Shown piece by piece: positions 1-9,274 of a stretch of 64,000 nucleotides of DNA. The stretch is taken from positions 78,469,765 through 78,533,764 of the forward strand of contig JASWHV010000011.1 in the NCBI GenBank assembly GCA_030760725.1, in the 5' to 3' direction. This stretch comes from Neostapfia colusana. Lineage: Eukaryota > Streptophyta > Magnoliopsida > Poales > Poaceae. The notes under the pieces were generated by a model that saw nothing but the letters and a program-made list of their open reading frames with translations, made no database searches and was not told the DNA's origin. Every line of letters starts with the position of its first letter. Within the stretch, counting starts at the first letter, position 1. The position numbers and the translations under genes are program-made.

Positions 1-11
1 GGGACGAGAAA

Positions 12-575
12 ATGCTTGAGAAGCTCGCGACCAGAGAGGTCCGTGATGTCTCGGAGCTCTTCAGCCTGGCGGACAAGTGCGCCAGAGCAGCTGAAGGGCG
101 GAACTGGCACGCCCTGCCGACCTCCGAGTCAGGAGGACAGCCCGGGTCCGGTGCTGCTGCCTACGGGGGCGGCAAGAAGACCAAGAACCGGGGGAGTGGA
201 AAGATGAAGTCACCATTCATGGCCCCCGTCGCCGCAGCTGCGACGACCAGTGGAGCTCGGGGGCCACGCCCCGACAAAAGGTAGCGGCAATCACCGGCCC
301 CAGACAGTGACCAAGGCGGGCTATGCCCCGTGCATGGCACCTGCAACCATACTGCTGCCGAGTGCTGGGAGATCCAGAGGCTCGCAGAGCGCTTCCGCAA
401 AGGAAGACAGCAGAGGGCTGAAGCGCTGCCCTACCCTCAGAGGGATGGCAAACAGAAGGTCGATGCCCCAGTCACTGCTGCCCACCAGGTGGGGTTCCAG
501 GAGCCTCAGCGTGTCATAAAGACAGTGCATGACGGTGAGGACTCCAGTTTCGACGGTGATAGGCCAGGGCGTTAG
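12..575 (+). pseudogene. Tat gag, C-terminal part (F1)
   Basis: One reading frame runs from before position 12 to 575, broken by an in-frame TAG at 282-284. The first part (LEKLATREVRDVSEL, then LADKCARAAEG) matches the region after the capsid-like domain in the gag of element H at about 39856-39960 (LEKLDTHDVHDVSEL). The second part contains CPVHGTCNHTAAEC followed by a basic helix; this Cys/His cluster is typical of Tat gag and probably binds nucleic acid. The capsid-like domain itself lies left of the window. Gag would form the virus-like particle around element RNA in the cytoplasm. The stop and the loss of pol downstream make this copy non-functional. Confidence 0.75.
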
Positions 576-637
576 CCAACCGCGGCGCACCTCCGTGCCT
601 CGAACATACCTCTCGGGGGCCGCCTAAGGTCTGTCAA

Positions 638-735
638 CCCCTTGAAGGCCTTGCCAGAAGGGGAAGACGCCTTAGGTCATCCAAGACGAGCCCGAGCCTA
701 CCTACCCCTTGAAGGCCTTAGCCAGAAGGGGAGAA
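638..735. repeat. short direct repeat at the gag/integrase deletion junction
   Basis: Two copies of a roughly 30-bp sequence beginning CCCCTTGAAGGCCTT lie at 638-667 and 705-735. They fall exactly where pol has been lost between gag and the integrase tail of F1. A role in the deletion is possible but not shown. Confidence 0.6.
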
Positions 736-743
736 CTCCCCGG

Positions 744-1075
744 GGGCCCCCAGGAGAAGCCGCGCAGGACCTGATCCAGCGCGAAGATAACAATCTCGTC
801 GACAAGACTCGGCTGCAGGGAACACCCCGCAACGCACGGTCTCGGCTAATGCTCTAAGCACTACCGCCAAAGAACCAAACGCGTCGGGGGCCTGCAGGAG
901 GGCAACTTGGTGAAGCGGCACGCTCTATTCCAAGAAGGACCCATAAGCTCTCCCCCAGCAGGGAAGGTCCCTTCCGAATCATGAAAGCTGCCGCCCCAAG
1001 TACACATGCCTCCCAACCGAGAGTCGGATCCGTTCCCAAAAATCCTTGCCACGGAGCAACACTGTAAGTCCTACT
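744..1075 (+). pseudogene. Tat integrase C-terminal remnant (F1)
   Basis: The translated remnant DLIQREDNNLVDKT, then SREGPFRIMKAAAP and a decayed tail ending near NPCHGATL aligns with the end of the F2 integrase (DQIRREDLELVNEH ... HWGGPFRVTQ ... NPWNIEHLRKFY at 7000-7319). Catalytic residues of integrase are not present; only the extreme C-terminal segment survives. Frames shift at least twice. It follows gag after about 170 bp, so nearly all of pol has been deleted. Element H has the same arrangement at 40507-40860. Confidence 0.6.
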
Positions 1076-1927
1076 TCCTGAGCATCAGTAGAACAGGGTT
1101 ATTCCTTTCTATAATAGATCCCATAGAATTTAGGAACAGCGCTTGGGGCAGCTAAGTCTCAAGGGACGGTACAGGACTACGTCCAGTTTAGCCTGGTTCC
1201 GACCCTAAGCGCGTAGAGTCTTGCTTCCCTTGAAGACAAGGCGGAACATTGCCTCCCTGTACAGTCAGAATTCCACCTATGGGTACGAATACAGAGACCT
1301 GTTCTACTTAGCTCTCTCTCATGCGCTCATTTAAATTATGCATTAATTTTTATGATCTCACTATCTCTGTATGTTCATCGTACATCTAGCTCCCCCTCTC
1401 CTGCGCTCGTCCATAGTCGGCATTCGCTATCCTACCGAAGGCGGCTGCGCTTGAGGCACCTGCCGATGGCCGAGTGAGTCTCTCGGGCCTCCCCTAGTCA
1501 GGTGTTGCGGTGCCAGTTGGTTACCTCCAGGAAAGGCCTGCGTTGTGCATGGGGGGTCCAGGGTGCGTATCCAGCTTAGCCGGCCCAGAGCCCAAAGCAT
1601 GCGCATCCTGCCCCCTGGAGGTCCAGGGGAGTACGTCCACTTTGCCTGGTCATGAACCCAAAGCGCGTGCACTCTGCTTCCCCAGCGCATGGCCCGGTAC
1701 TAGGGATCGGACGACCGTACCCAGACCTCGGAGGGAGCCGGAGCTCCGGCGCCTCGCACACAGAATTGCCCAAGCCCCGTATAGCGAATCAGGATCGTAA
1801 GACGGATAAGACTAGGATACGGGAGGGGAGGACCCCCCGAGGAGAATTACGTTTCCTCTGCCTGTGTGCAGGACCTCCAGGTTACGGCAATAGGGACTGC
1901 ATGAAGCAGGGGGAAAGGAGCTACCAG
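1076..1927. other. F1 3' region, no gene seen
   Basis: Non-coding sequence between the integrase remnant and the repeat array. It contains phrases shared with the same region of F2 (about 7320-8000) and H (about 41100-41640), such as GCCTGGTT..GACCCTAAGCG near 1190 and again near 1590, so it is part of the element. No convincing ORF or RNA gene. Confidence 0.6.
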
Positions 1928-2200
1928 CTACTCCGGCCTAGGACTGGAAGGACCAGGACCTGCCCCTCCAGCAGGGGCGGGACCCGGGGGCCCCACGTGT
2001 CCAGCGGGCCCGGAACTCTCTCCTCCCTTGAGGGGGGCTCCGGGCTCGCCACGTGGCAGGCGGAAACCGGACCTCCCCCCTCGGCGGGAGGGCTCCGAAA
2101 GCCCTACGTGTCCAACATGGCCGGAGCTCCCGCCTCTTAAGGAGGAGCTCCGGACCCGCCACGTGGTAGGCAGATCTAGAGCTCCCCGAAGGGCGAGATC
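1928..2200. repeat. CACGTG-bearing repeat modules outside the LTR (F1)
   Basis: About four modules carry CCACGTG or CTACGTG cores, each followed by a GGACCTC/GGAGCTCC arm and an inverted partner (GAGGGCTCCG type). The same module type fills the upstream part of the F1 LTR and of the chromovirus LTRs in this window. Here it lies between the integrase remnant and the antisense ORF. Confidence 0.65.
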
Positions 2201-2426
2201 CGGAGACCTCCGGGGGCCCCTAACACGGTTAGGACCCCGGGGAGGGTGTCTGTGCAAAGCTCCGAGATTGGAAATGGCCTCTGAGTACCTTGCGGAGCTA
2301 AGGACTCAGTCAGGCAAAGCCAAGAGGGAGAGAAAAAGCATCACAGACACAAGTATCCAAAAGAGTCAAATTAAGCGAGGCTCCATGAGCTGGACTACAG
2401 ACTCGATAAAAAGGGAGAAACAAGTC

Positions 2427-4147
2427 CTAGGGACCTCCCGACTCCCGCCGGAACCTTGCGGCTATAAGGGCGGCCACATCCTCGACTTCTGCCCTAGCAG
2501 CTTGCTCCTGCTCTGCGGCTGGGCCCTCTCTCGCTGGTTCTAGCGAAAAAGAGGGGTCGCGGCTCTTAAAGCATGCCAGCACATGTGAGGCGACCTCTAA
2601 GGCTAGGCCGCGCCCCTCGGCTTCAAGCTCGCTGGTGACCACCGAGTCTAGCCTGTCCAGCTTGGCGCCGATCGACTCCAGCGCGGGGATCACCTCCAAC
2701 GCAGGGGCCGCGGTCCTCACCGGACTGAAGCCAAGAGGGATCAGGGCGGACCCCGCTCGATCCACGAAGCTCGAGACTGCAAGAGCCTCGGAGGACCGCA
2801 AGGCCGAAAGCTCCTCCACCTCGCGGCGGGCCGCCTGCAGAGCCTCCAGGTTCCTCTCGAAGAATTCCTTCTCCTTGGCCGCCAGGGAGCTCTCCTGAAG
2901 GTGGAGAGCCTTGGCGAGCCACTCCAACTCAGCGGCCTTGAAGTCGGCGGTCAACTCCCGGTCCAAGACCGCCCGGCGATCACGGGAGACCTGTTCCTCC
3001 CTCAAGTCGAGGTCTGCCTTTAGGATCTCCAGCTCCTCCATCCGAGCTCGAAGGTCATCCTCGCCCGCAGCCAGCTGCACGGCGACCCTCTCCGCCTCAG
3101 CTGCCACGCAACGCTCCCGTTCCTCAACGGCGAGTTCGCGGCGCTCCAACCGCTGCCGTATCTCCACAGCAGCAGAGAGGCTCTCCTCGGCCTGGGCGTG
3201 TGCCTCCAGGGTCTCCCTATTGATCCGCCGCGATTCGGTGTCCATGCGGTCGACAGCCCGCTTCATCCGGTCGAGGAGCGCTTCCCTGAAGTCGAGCAAC
3301 TCCCGCCTGGAGTCGAGCTCACTCTTAACCTTCGCGGTCCTCTCCCGCAAAAGGTTCCCCCAGATGAGGAGGCGGTCCCGTTCAACCGTATACTCCTCCC
3401 GCTCGCGCCCTAGTGCAGCCAAGACCTGCCGGACACTCGACTCGGCAAGCGCGAAGGCGTCCGCCAGAGGCAATGGAGCAACAGAGGCCGGGGCAGTCCC
3501 CCCGACCTCCTCCATTACCTCGTCCTCAGGAAGAGCCGACGCACCAGCAACCAAGACGAGACGCCGATCAGGAGAAGCTGGCTCCGAGGCTCTGGCAGCC
3601 AGGCCAGCCGGGCTCTCTTCAGCTTCTGGCTCCTTGACCTGAGGAGAGGGGCGAGCCGGGGAAGGCGGTGCTGGAGAAGAGGCCAGGCCGCCTAGTGCAG
3701 GATCAACCTGCGCTGGCTCGGGGGCCGCGGTGGCCGTCTCGGCAGGAAGAGACGACGCCGCCGCGGAGTCCGGGCACACCGGAACAGGAGAAGTTCGCGC
3801 TGGCCTGGGGCCGCGGCAGTTGCCCCTAGCTCCGAGCGCAGCGGCACAGATTCCCCGCAAGACGGGGAAGGCCGAGAAGCGCGGACACTCCAGCGGGCTC
3901 TGAACCCCGACTTCCGAGCCGGGGTAGGACTTCCAGAGCCCGCTACCATCACCGACGGCCGCTCCGTAGTCGCTTGGACTGGCGGAACAGGGGACGCCCT
4001 AGAAGCTTCCCCCAGCGCATCAACCCGGGGCCTCTTCGAGTCGCCACCGGAGGGAGTGTCAGGCACCCTAGAATCCCGACTTGGCACCGACGCCGTTGCT
4101 GGAAAAGATCGAGCGCGTTTCTTCTCTGGCGGCGGGTTGGAAGCCAT
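2427..4147 (-). CDS. antisense ORF (aORF) of Tat element F1, coiled-coil protein, one frameshift
   Basis: On the minus strand, an ATG at 4147 in a GCCATGG context starts a Pro/Ser-rich, basic segment (EKKRARS, possible nuclear signal). A frameshift at roughly 3780-3860 leads into a 477-codon stretch open to the TAG at 2427-2429. That stretch is rich in Glu, Arg, Leu and Ala with heptad-like spacing (for example REREEYTVERDRLL and RRELAVEERERC), a predicted long coiled coil. Its C-terminus has a segment conserved in F2 (LGFSPV, then VVTSELEAEGRGLALEVA). Antisense ORFs between pol and the 3' LTR are known from grass Tat elements, but their function is unknown. I cannot identify a catalytic domain. 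Despite loss of the sense pol gene, this frame has no stop over 1.4 kb. Confidence 0.7.
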
Positions 4148-4619
4148 GGCAAGGGAGAACTCAAAGGCAAGAGAGTAAAAGCACAAGAGTCCGAGAAGAA
4201 ACGCTGAGAAGTGCGAAGGGAAGTTGCAATGTGGGTAAGACCCCCTCTAAAAAGCTTCCCGGTGCAATTCCAAGCGATTCGGAACTCTTCGAATATCCCG
4301 CACCGGCAACCGCTTCGGTTCCTAGACCGAATGCCGATGACGGGTGGGCCCAAGCCACCTAACTGAAGCGGTGGGGTCAAGGAGTCAGTCTCCTAAGACG
4401 ATGAGCCGGCAAGGCACTTCGGCAGTTCCCGAAGAAAGCGCCGCAACGTGCAGAAGTGGCAGTCTTGGGAACCGCCGCAGTAAAAGCAACCATCAAGTGA
4501 GCGCACGCTCCCACGATCCCGTGGCTGTTCGTGCTCCGGCAGCGGTCAATTCGGGACTTAGAGAAAGTGCGCGGATCGGAAGAGACGGAGGTCCCACCTC
4601 GGGCTCGCTATCTCCCCCG
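4148..4619. other. spacer between aORF start and 3' LTR (F1)
   Basis: Non-coding on both strands as far as I can judge. On the minus strand it would be the 5' flank of the antisense ORF, so any antisense promoter should lie here or in the adjoining LTR. Confidence 0.4.
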
Positions 4620-4638
4620 AGATGGGCCCGGGGGCCAC
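4620..4638 (+). other. polypurine tract of F1
   Basis: The purine/G-rich run AGATGGGCCCGGGGGCCAC stands directly before the LTR. The equivalent site in F2 is AGATGGACCCAGGGGCCAC at 21209-21227. Confidence 0.6.
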
Positions 4639-4709
4639 TATCGGTACCTAAGATATGGGGTACCCCCGCGCACAGGGTAAAATGCCTAAGGTACTCGCCC
4701 TTCTCCGCA

Positions 4710-5010
4710 GGGAGAGCTCCGAAGGCGCCACGCGTCCGTCGGGGCCGGACCTCCCTCTCCTCAGAGGAGACCTCCGGGCCCGCCATGTGGCATACAGAAG
4801 CCGGACCTCCTCCTCCGCGGGAGAAAGGTCCGAAGACGCCACGCGTCCAGCGGGGCCGGACCTCCCTCTCCTCAGAGGAGAGCTCCGGGCCCGCCACGTG
4901 GCATACAGAAGCTGGACCTCCCCCTCCGCGGGGAGAGGTCCGGAGGCTCCACGTGCCCCGCAGGCCGGACCCTTCTCTCCTCAGAGAAGGACTCCGGACC
5001 CGCCACGTGG
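4710..5010. repeat. U3 repeat array with CACGTG/CACGCG cores (F1 LTR)
   Basis: Modules repeat with a period near 112 bp: GCCGGACCTCCCTCTCCTC starts near 4743 and again near 4855. Cores are GCCACGCGTCC, GCCACGTGGC and CCACGTGCCC. The array lies upstream of the TATA box at 5413. Confidence 0.7.
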
Positions 5011-5412
5011 CCAGAAGAACGGTGCTGCCTGCCTCCGAGCGGTAGGCAGCGGGCGTAAAGGCGCCCCACACCTTGCCCGTACAAGGTATTCAAGGCCCGC
5101 GTCTTCCCAAGACGCGGAAACGCGGAGCACGCGTTTGTCAGGTGCCGTTGCGCCCAGTCGCATCACAGACTGGCGCGCGGTGTCAGAACCTACCAGCCAC
5201 TAAATGCCGCGACAAGACATCCCATGCCGCCTGCGCCGTCATCAACCACTACGACTAGCATGTGGCATGGGCAGGGCGGCAAGATGAAGACTCAGAAGCC
5301 TTCGACCAGAGGCAACTACCGGCATAACTGCAGATACGGTAGATAATAGACAATCTTCCCGGGACCACCTGTCGGGTCCCGGCTCCCCTTGTAAGCCACC
5401 CGAGTCTTGGAC

Positions 5413-5419
5413 TATAAAA
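5413..5419 (+). promoter_or_regulatory. TATA box of F1 LTR
   Basis: TATAAAA in the context GGACTATAAAAGG. The same context occurs in the F2 LTR (22152-22158) and the H LTR (38442-38448). Confidence 0.7.
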
Positions 5420-5711
5420 GGCTCGGGTAGGCGTCGATAGCAAGGGTTCGCATTTTGCAACTCATACGCTAGCCATACACTCTCAAGCTGTAACTCACCC
5501 CCGAGTTCAGGCCCCCGGTCCTGAGCAGCAATCAATACAGCGAGCTCCATAGCTCACCGTGGACGTAGGGTTTTACGCTCCGGCGGCCTGAACCACGTAA
5601 AACTCGCTGTTTCAAGCTCTTACTAACTCGTTCCATCTGCGCAAGCTCTCCGCTAGGAACTAGCCCCACCGAAAAAAGAACCTCCGCGGGCTGCCCAGTG
5701 CAGGCCCGGGG

Positions 5712-5732
5712 GAAGTGTCGACCGAACACTTC
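5712..5732 (+). other. terminal hairpin of Tat LTR (F1)
   Basis: GAAGTGT (5712-5718) can pair with ACACTTC (5726-5732). The same position can form a hairpin in F2 (22384-22406, 9-bp stem) and H (38676-38695, 6-bp stem). It would lie in U5, close to the primer-binding site in the genomic RNA. Confidence 0.55.
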
Positions 5733-5739
5733 GACAACA

Positions 5740-6767
5740 ATGATATTGAAGTCCTACCTCACGTTCTTCGAGGTCCTCCTCAGACCGCTCGGTTCTTCTT
5801 TGATGATCTCCCTTGTTGCGCTTCAGCGATGGTTTGCTCGGCGCGTTAGGGCTAGGGCTCTAAGTCGTTGGCTCAGGAGTCGAAAGAGAAGTTTGTGGTT
5901 TCGGCTAGAGGTTTTAGGTTCTATTTATAATCGGGAAGAGAAGAGTCCTAATCTGATTGTATCTCGAATAAGAGTCTTATTCAGATCTTTGTTGGATCCT
6001 AACATCTTATCTTTAGTAACATCGTGGAATTTAGATCGGTTTCTGTTGCGTACCAGTATCTTTACGCGTAAAACCCGCTCCAGAACTCGTTACCTTCGTG
6101 ATGATGAGCTCCGGAAGCTCCACGTGTCCTCCGGGGCCTGGTATCTCCTCGTCCGCAGAGACGAGCTCCGGTTGTGCCACGTGTCACGAGCGTGACCTCC
6201 CCGTTCTTTGGAGGTGAGCTCCACGCACGTCACGTGTTGGCGCCGGTCTTCCCTCTCTTCCTTCCTCAGGAACATGCCCCGAGGTCAACACGTGTCCAGC
6301 AACGACAGACCTCCCGGAGATAAGCTCCGGTGGCGACACGTGTTCAATAGATCCGGACTTCTCTGAGATGGGCTCCGAGATCGACACGTACCCCGCGCGA
6401 CTGGTCCTCTGATTTCTGCGAGGACTAGCTCCGAGGATGACACGTGTCTTGCGGAAATGCCTTTGCTTCCTCTGCAGAGGCTAGCTCCGTGGGCAACACG
6501 TGTCCCACAGGATCATACCTCTCCCCTTTGTGGCGACGAGCCCCGAACCTGCCACGTAGCTCTTTTAGCGGCGGACCTCTCTTCACTTCGCAGGGACGAG
6601 CTCCGATCACGCCACGTGGCCAGCGGCCGCGGTAAGTTGTCTTCGGCGCTCTCGGAGGGCTTTATTGGCTATTCTTTTGATAATTCTCTCTGTTCCTATT
6701 TTTCATTAAAATGTTTCCTCTTCATAGAACATGAACATATGCTGACACCCGAGGCGAGGGTGTCACA
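5740..6767 (-). repeat. chromovirus LTR fragment G (B-like family)
   Basis: This segment corresponds in order and sequence to the last third of the B LTR as read on + (compare 11230-12394): TCTATTTATAATCGGG, then CACGTG modules at 6108-6640, and an end at GGGTGTCACA. By analogy with B, the LTR is oriented on the minus strand, with its TATA box as the complement of 5922-5929. Its other part is cut off by F1 and must lie left of the window. After its end the F2 integrase region resumes, so G is inserted in F2. Whether G is a solo LTR or one end of a full element cannot be seen. Confidence 0.75.
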
Positions 6768-6830
6768 GAGAGAGCCAGTGCTGAGATACTCAGTGGCCTC
6801 AGGACATGTACTTATGCTCGCCTAGAGAAG

Positions 6831-7319
6831 CATGGCACCAACTAGATTGATGAGCTTCCGTGCGCACTATGGGCTAGCCGGACATCACCCAGTCGAGCCA
6901 CAACGGAGACTCCCTTCTTCCTAGTCTACGGAGCCGAGGTTGTCCTCCCTCCGGAGACCACCTTGGACTCCCCTTGTGTCAAGGCATATGACGAGGCCAC
7001 GCAGGATCAGATCCGGCGTGAAGATCTCGAGCTCGTCAACGAGCACAAATATCAGGCGGCAATCCGGAACGTGCGATACCACCAGGCGCTCCGATGCTAT
7101 CACCAGCGGCCCGTGCGGAGTAGAGAGCTGCAGGTGGGCGACCTGGTGCTTCGGAGAATACTTTCCCGGGAGGGGTCCAACAAGCTTTCCCCCCATTGGG
7201 GAGGTCCCTTCCGAGTGACACAAGTATGCCGACTAGGATGTGTCCGCCTAGCCACGGAGGATGGCGACCCAATTCCAAATCCTTGGAACATTGAGCACCT
7301 CCGTAAGTTCTACCCGTAG
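6831..7319 (+). pseudogene. Tat integrase, C-terminal part (F2)
   Basis: A 163-codon frame ends at a TAG (7317-7319), with one internal TAG near 6846 where the family has Trp. Motifs visible are ETPFFLVYGAEVVLPPET, characteristic of the region after the integrase catalytic core, then GDLVLRRILSREG, HWGGPFRVTQ and the conserved end NPWNIEHLRKFY. The catalytic D,D-35-E core is upstream and not in the window, being displaced by LTR fragment G. Integrase would insert element cDNA into nuclear DNA. This copy is truncated and carries a stop. Confidence 0.8.
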
Positions 7320-8385
7320 CCTAGAGTAGAGCAGTTTTTTTCTGTAATAGGGTCATAGTGCCTAGGACCAGGGCTTGGATCAACAAAACTCCGGGAGGGT
7401 CCGACTACCCCTTGTCATCCCGAAGTCGGTCGTTGAACCCCTGTACAACCTAGCTCCTCCTATGTAGCACCATGATAAAGGAAACAGTTGCCCTCCTTCA
7501 CGCACGGCTACAATTTTGTAGTTTTCCTTTCAAGCTTGCCTACATTTTTGCATACCTCTCGACGAGTACATAGTTGTGTTTCCTTGTCTCGCTTTTGGCC
7601 AAAGTTATGTTGTCTAGCTACAAGGCGAGAACGCCTAAGGCTCCTGTGTTGTTTCCGGACCCCCCTTTTTGTTACCTTCCTGATCGGGTTCGGTGGTGCC
7701 AGAAGGACCCCTCCCCTCTTCGAATTGCCACGCTAGTAGGAGGCCCAGGGTGTGTGGCCTGCTTAGCTTGGTCCTGTGTCCTAAGCGTGCACACCCCGTC
7801 TCTACAGCGAAGCGCCCAAGTGCTAGGGGCCCGGACGACACACCACCCTCGGAAGGGTACTAACCACAGTCCAGACGCTACTACACCAAATTGCCCAGGT
7901 CCCATAGCTCGGCAGAAAACCATAAGCCATAATAGGGTCATCGAGTAGATAAAATACAACTAAAATGCACGGTTACCCCTTCCTTCTAGTGTCTATACAG
8001 GCCAAAGGCTCCGGAGCTGGTGTCTTTTGGCACGTGACCCCAATCATTTGGGTACACCTGCCAGGGGGCCATCACGACTGGTCAAGCTAAGCAAAACGGC
8101 CGGACCCCTACAACGCGCAAGAAGGAAGAGGGTACACATCTACAGCAAGCAGCAAGGAACATCAACCACTTTAGCAACTCAGGGAGCCTCCGGTCCTTGT
8201 GGCATCAAGGACCAGGGAACCTCACGAAAGCTAAGAATGGTCCTTCCTACCGAACCCTGTGCCAAGTGACTGATGGATGGAAGAACAACAGAAGGATTTT
8301 TTCCATTCATCAATACAAAAATACGAAACAAGACAAAAGAAAGATACAAAGGCTGGGAACAACCTAGGACTCGCCCGCACTACGC
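7320..8385. other. F2 3' region, no gene seen
   Basis: Non-coding sequence between the end of pol and the antisense ORF, homologous in patches to 1076-1927 of F1 and to 40861-41648 of H (for example GGGTGTGTGGCCTGCTTAGC near 7749). Stops occur in all frames at usual spacing. Confidence 0.6.
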
Positions 8386-9274
8386 CTAAACCGCCTGGCG
8401 ACGAGAGCTCCAAAGTCTTCGACTGCAGAATCGGGCTGCCTTCTCCCTTGCAGCAACGGGACCTTGGACGACTGGCTCTCGAGAAACACTGGGGTCCCAG
8501 CTCTGGAAGTAGGTCAACACGTATGTTGCCACCTCCTTAGCTAGGGCCTTCCCCTCTGACTCCAGATGGTTGACGACAACATCTTCCAACGCTGCCATCT
8601 TCAATCCTGCAGAGTCGAGCGCAGGAAGCACTTGGCTCATCTCTTGCGAAGGTTCGCCGACATGCACCGGGCTGAAGCCGAAGGGCTTCAGTGTTGACTC
8701 GGCATGGCCCAGGAAGTCCCAAACTAGCTGGACCTCCGCCGTGTGCGAGGCCCGAAGCTCCTGAAGTTTGTTCCGTGCCGCTGCCGCATCGCTCTCGGAG
8801 AGTCTTCTCTCAGTGGCAGCCAACGTCACCGCCCGAGCATCGAGCTCACGGGCACGGCGCTGAAGTCCCTCCTCATGGAACGAGGCATCAAATTCTATAG
8901 CCAGGAGGTCCTGACGCTCCTTCATCTGCCTCTCCCGCTACTTGTTCAGAGAGGCCTGCTGGCGATCCAAGTCGTCAGCCCAAGACTTCAACTTGGCCTG
9001 CTCCCACTGCAGGCGTGACGAAGCATTCTCCTCCTTCTCCTCTAGCTCAAGCTCGTGATCGCCTACGGTGATCTCACGATGGGCCAGCGCTAGTCATAGC
9101 TCCTCCAGGGCTGCGAGGCGGTCGGTGGCCACCTGGTGGGCCTCCTTGGCATCTGCCCAGAGCTTCTTGGACTGCTCATCCAGTCGGTCAACCAGGTCCC
9201 GCCGCCGGTTGGTCAGTTTCTGCTCCTCTCGCAGGCGAGCCTCCTTCGTCTCCAACCTCCTCTGTGTCTCCCGG
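8386..9274 (-). pseudogene. antisense ORF of F2, C-terminal half
   Basis: Minus-strand coding similar to the F1 antisense ORF. The end shares GFSPV, then LDSAGLKMAALEDVV, LESEGKALAKEVATYVL and SWDPSVSREP with the F1 protein. It is charged and probably coiled-coil throughout (ETQRRLETKEARLREEQKL near 9210-9270). At least two stops interrupt it: a TGA near 9095 and a TAG near 8939. At 9274 it is cut by the insertion of B and resumes at about 20490. Confidence 0.7.

Larger units (their letters stand above)
1..5739 (+). mobile_element. Tat-lineage Ty3/gypsy element F1, 3' part, pol-deleted
   Basis: The element enters from the left edge. The order visible is the gag C-terminus, a short integrase C-terminal remnant, a long 3' region with an antisense ORF, a polypurine tract and a 3' LTR. 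Protease, reverse transcriptase, RNase H and most of integrase are absent, so this copy could not move without help. Assignment to the Tat lineage rests on the gag motif CPVHGT...H...C, the antisense ORF between pol and the 3' LTR, and an LTR matching those of F2 and H. On its right, F1 abuts a chromovirus LTR fragment (5740-6767), which implies that F1 inserted into that LTR. The 5' LTR and left TSD are outside the window. Confidence 0.85.
4639..5739 (+). repeat. 3' LTR of Tat element F1
   Basis: This 1101-bp LTR begins TATCGGTACC, where the F2 copy begins TGTTAGTACC, so the terminal TG has been lost to mutation. It ends ...TTCGACAACA. Inside, in order, are CACGTG-type repeat modules (4710-5010), a TATA box (5413-5419), a block conserved in all three Tat LTRs (5562-5610) and a terminal hairpin (5712-5732). 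TATA position and polarity agree with transcription on +. Confidence 0.8.

Noticed and set aside
2911..3642. 243-codon Ser/Arg-rich frame on + opposite the antisense ORF
   Set aside because: Composition is that of a complementary reading of a Glu/Arg/Leu-rich coding strand; no family features.
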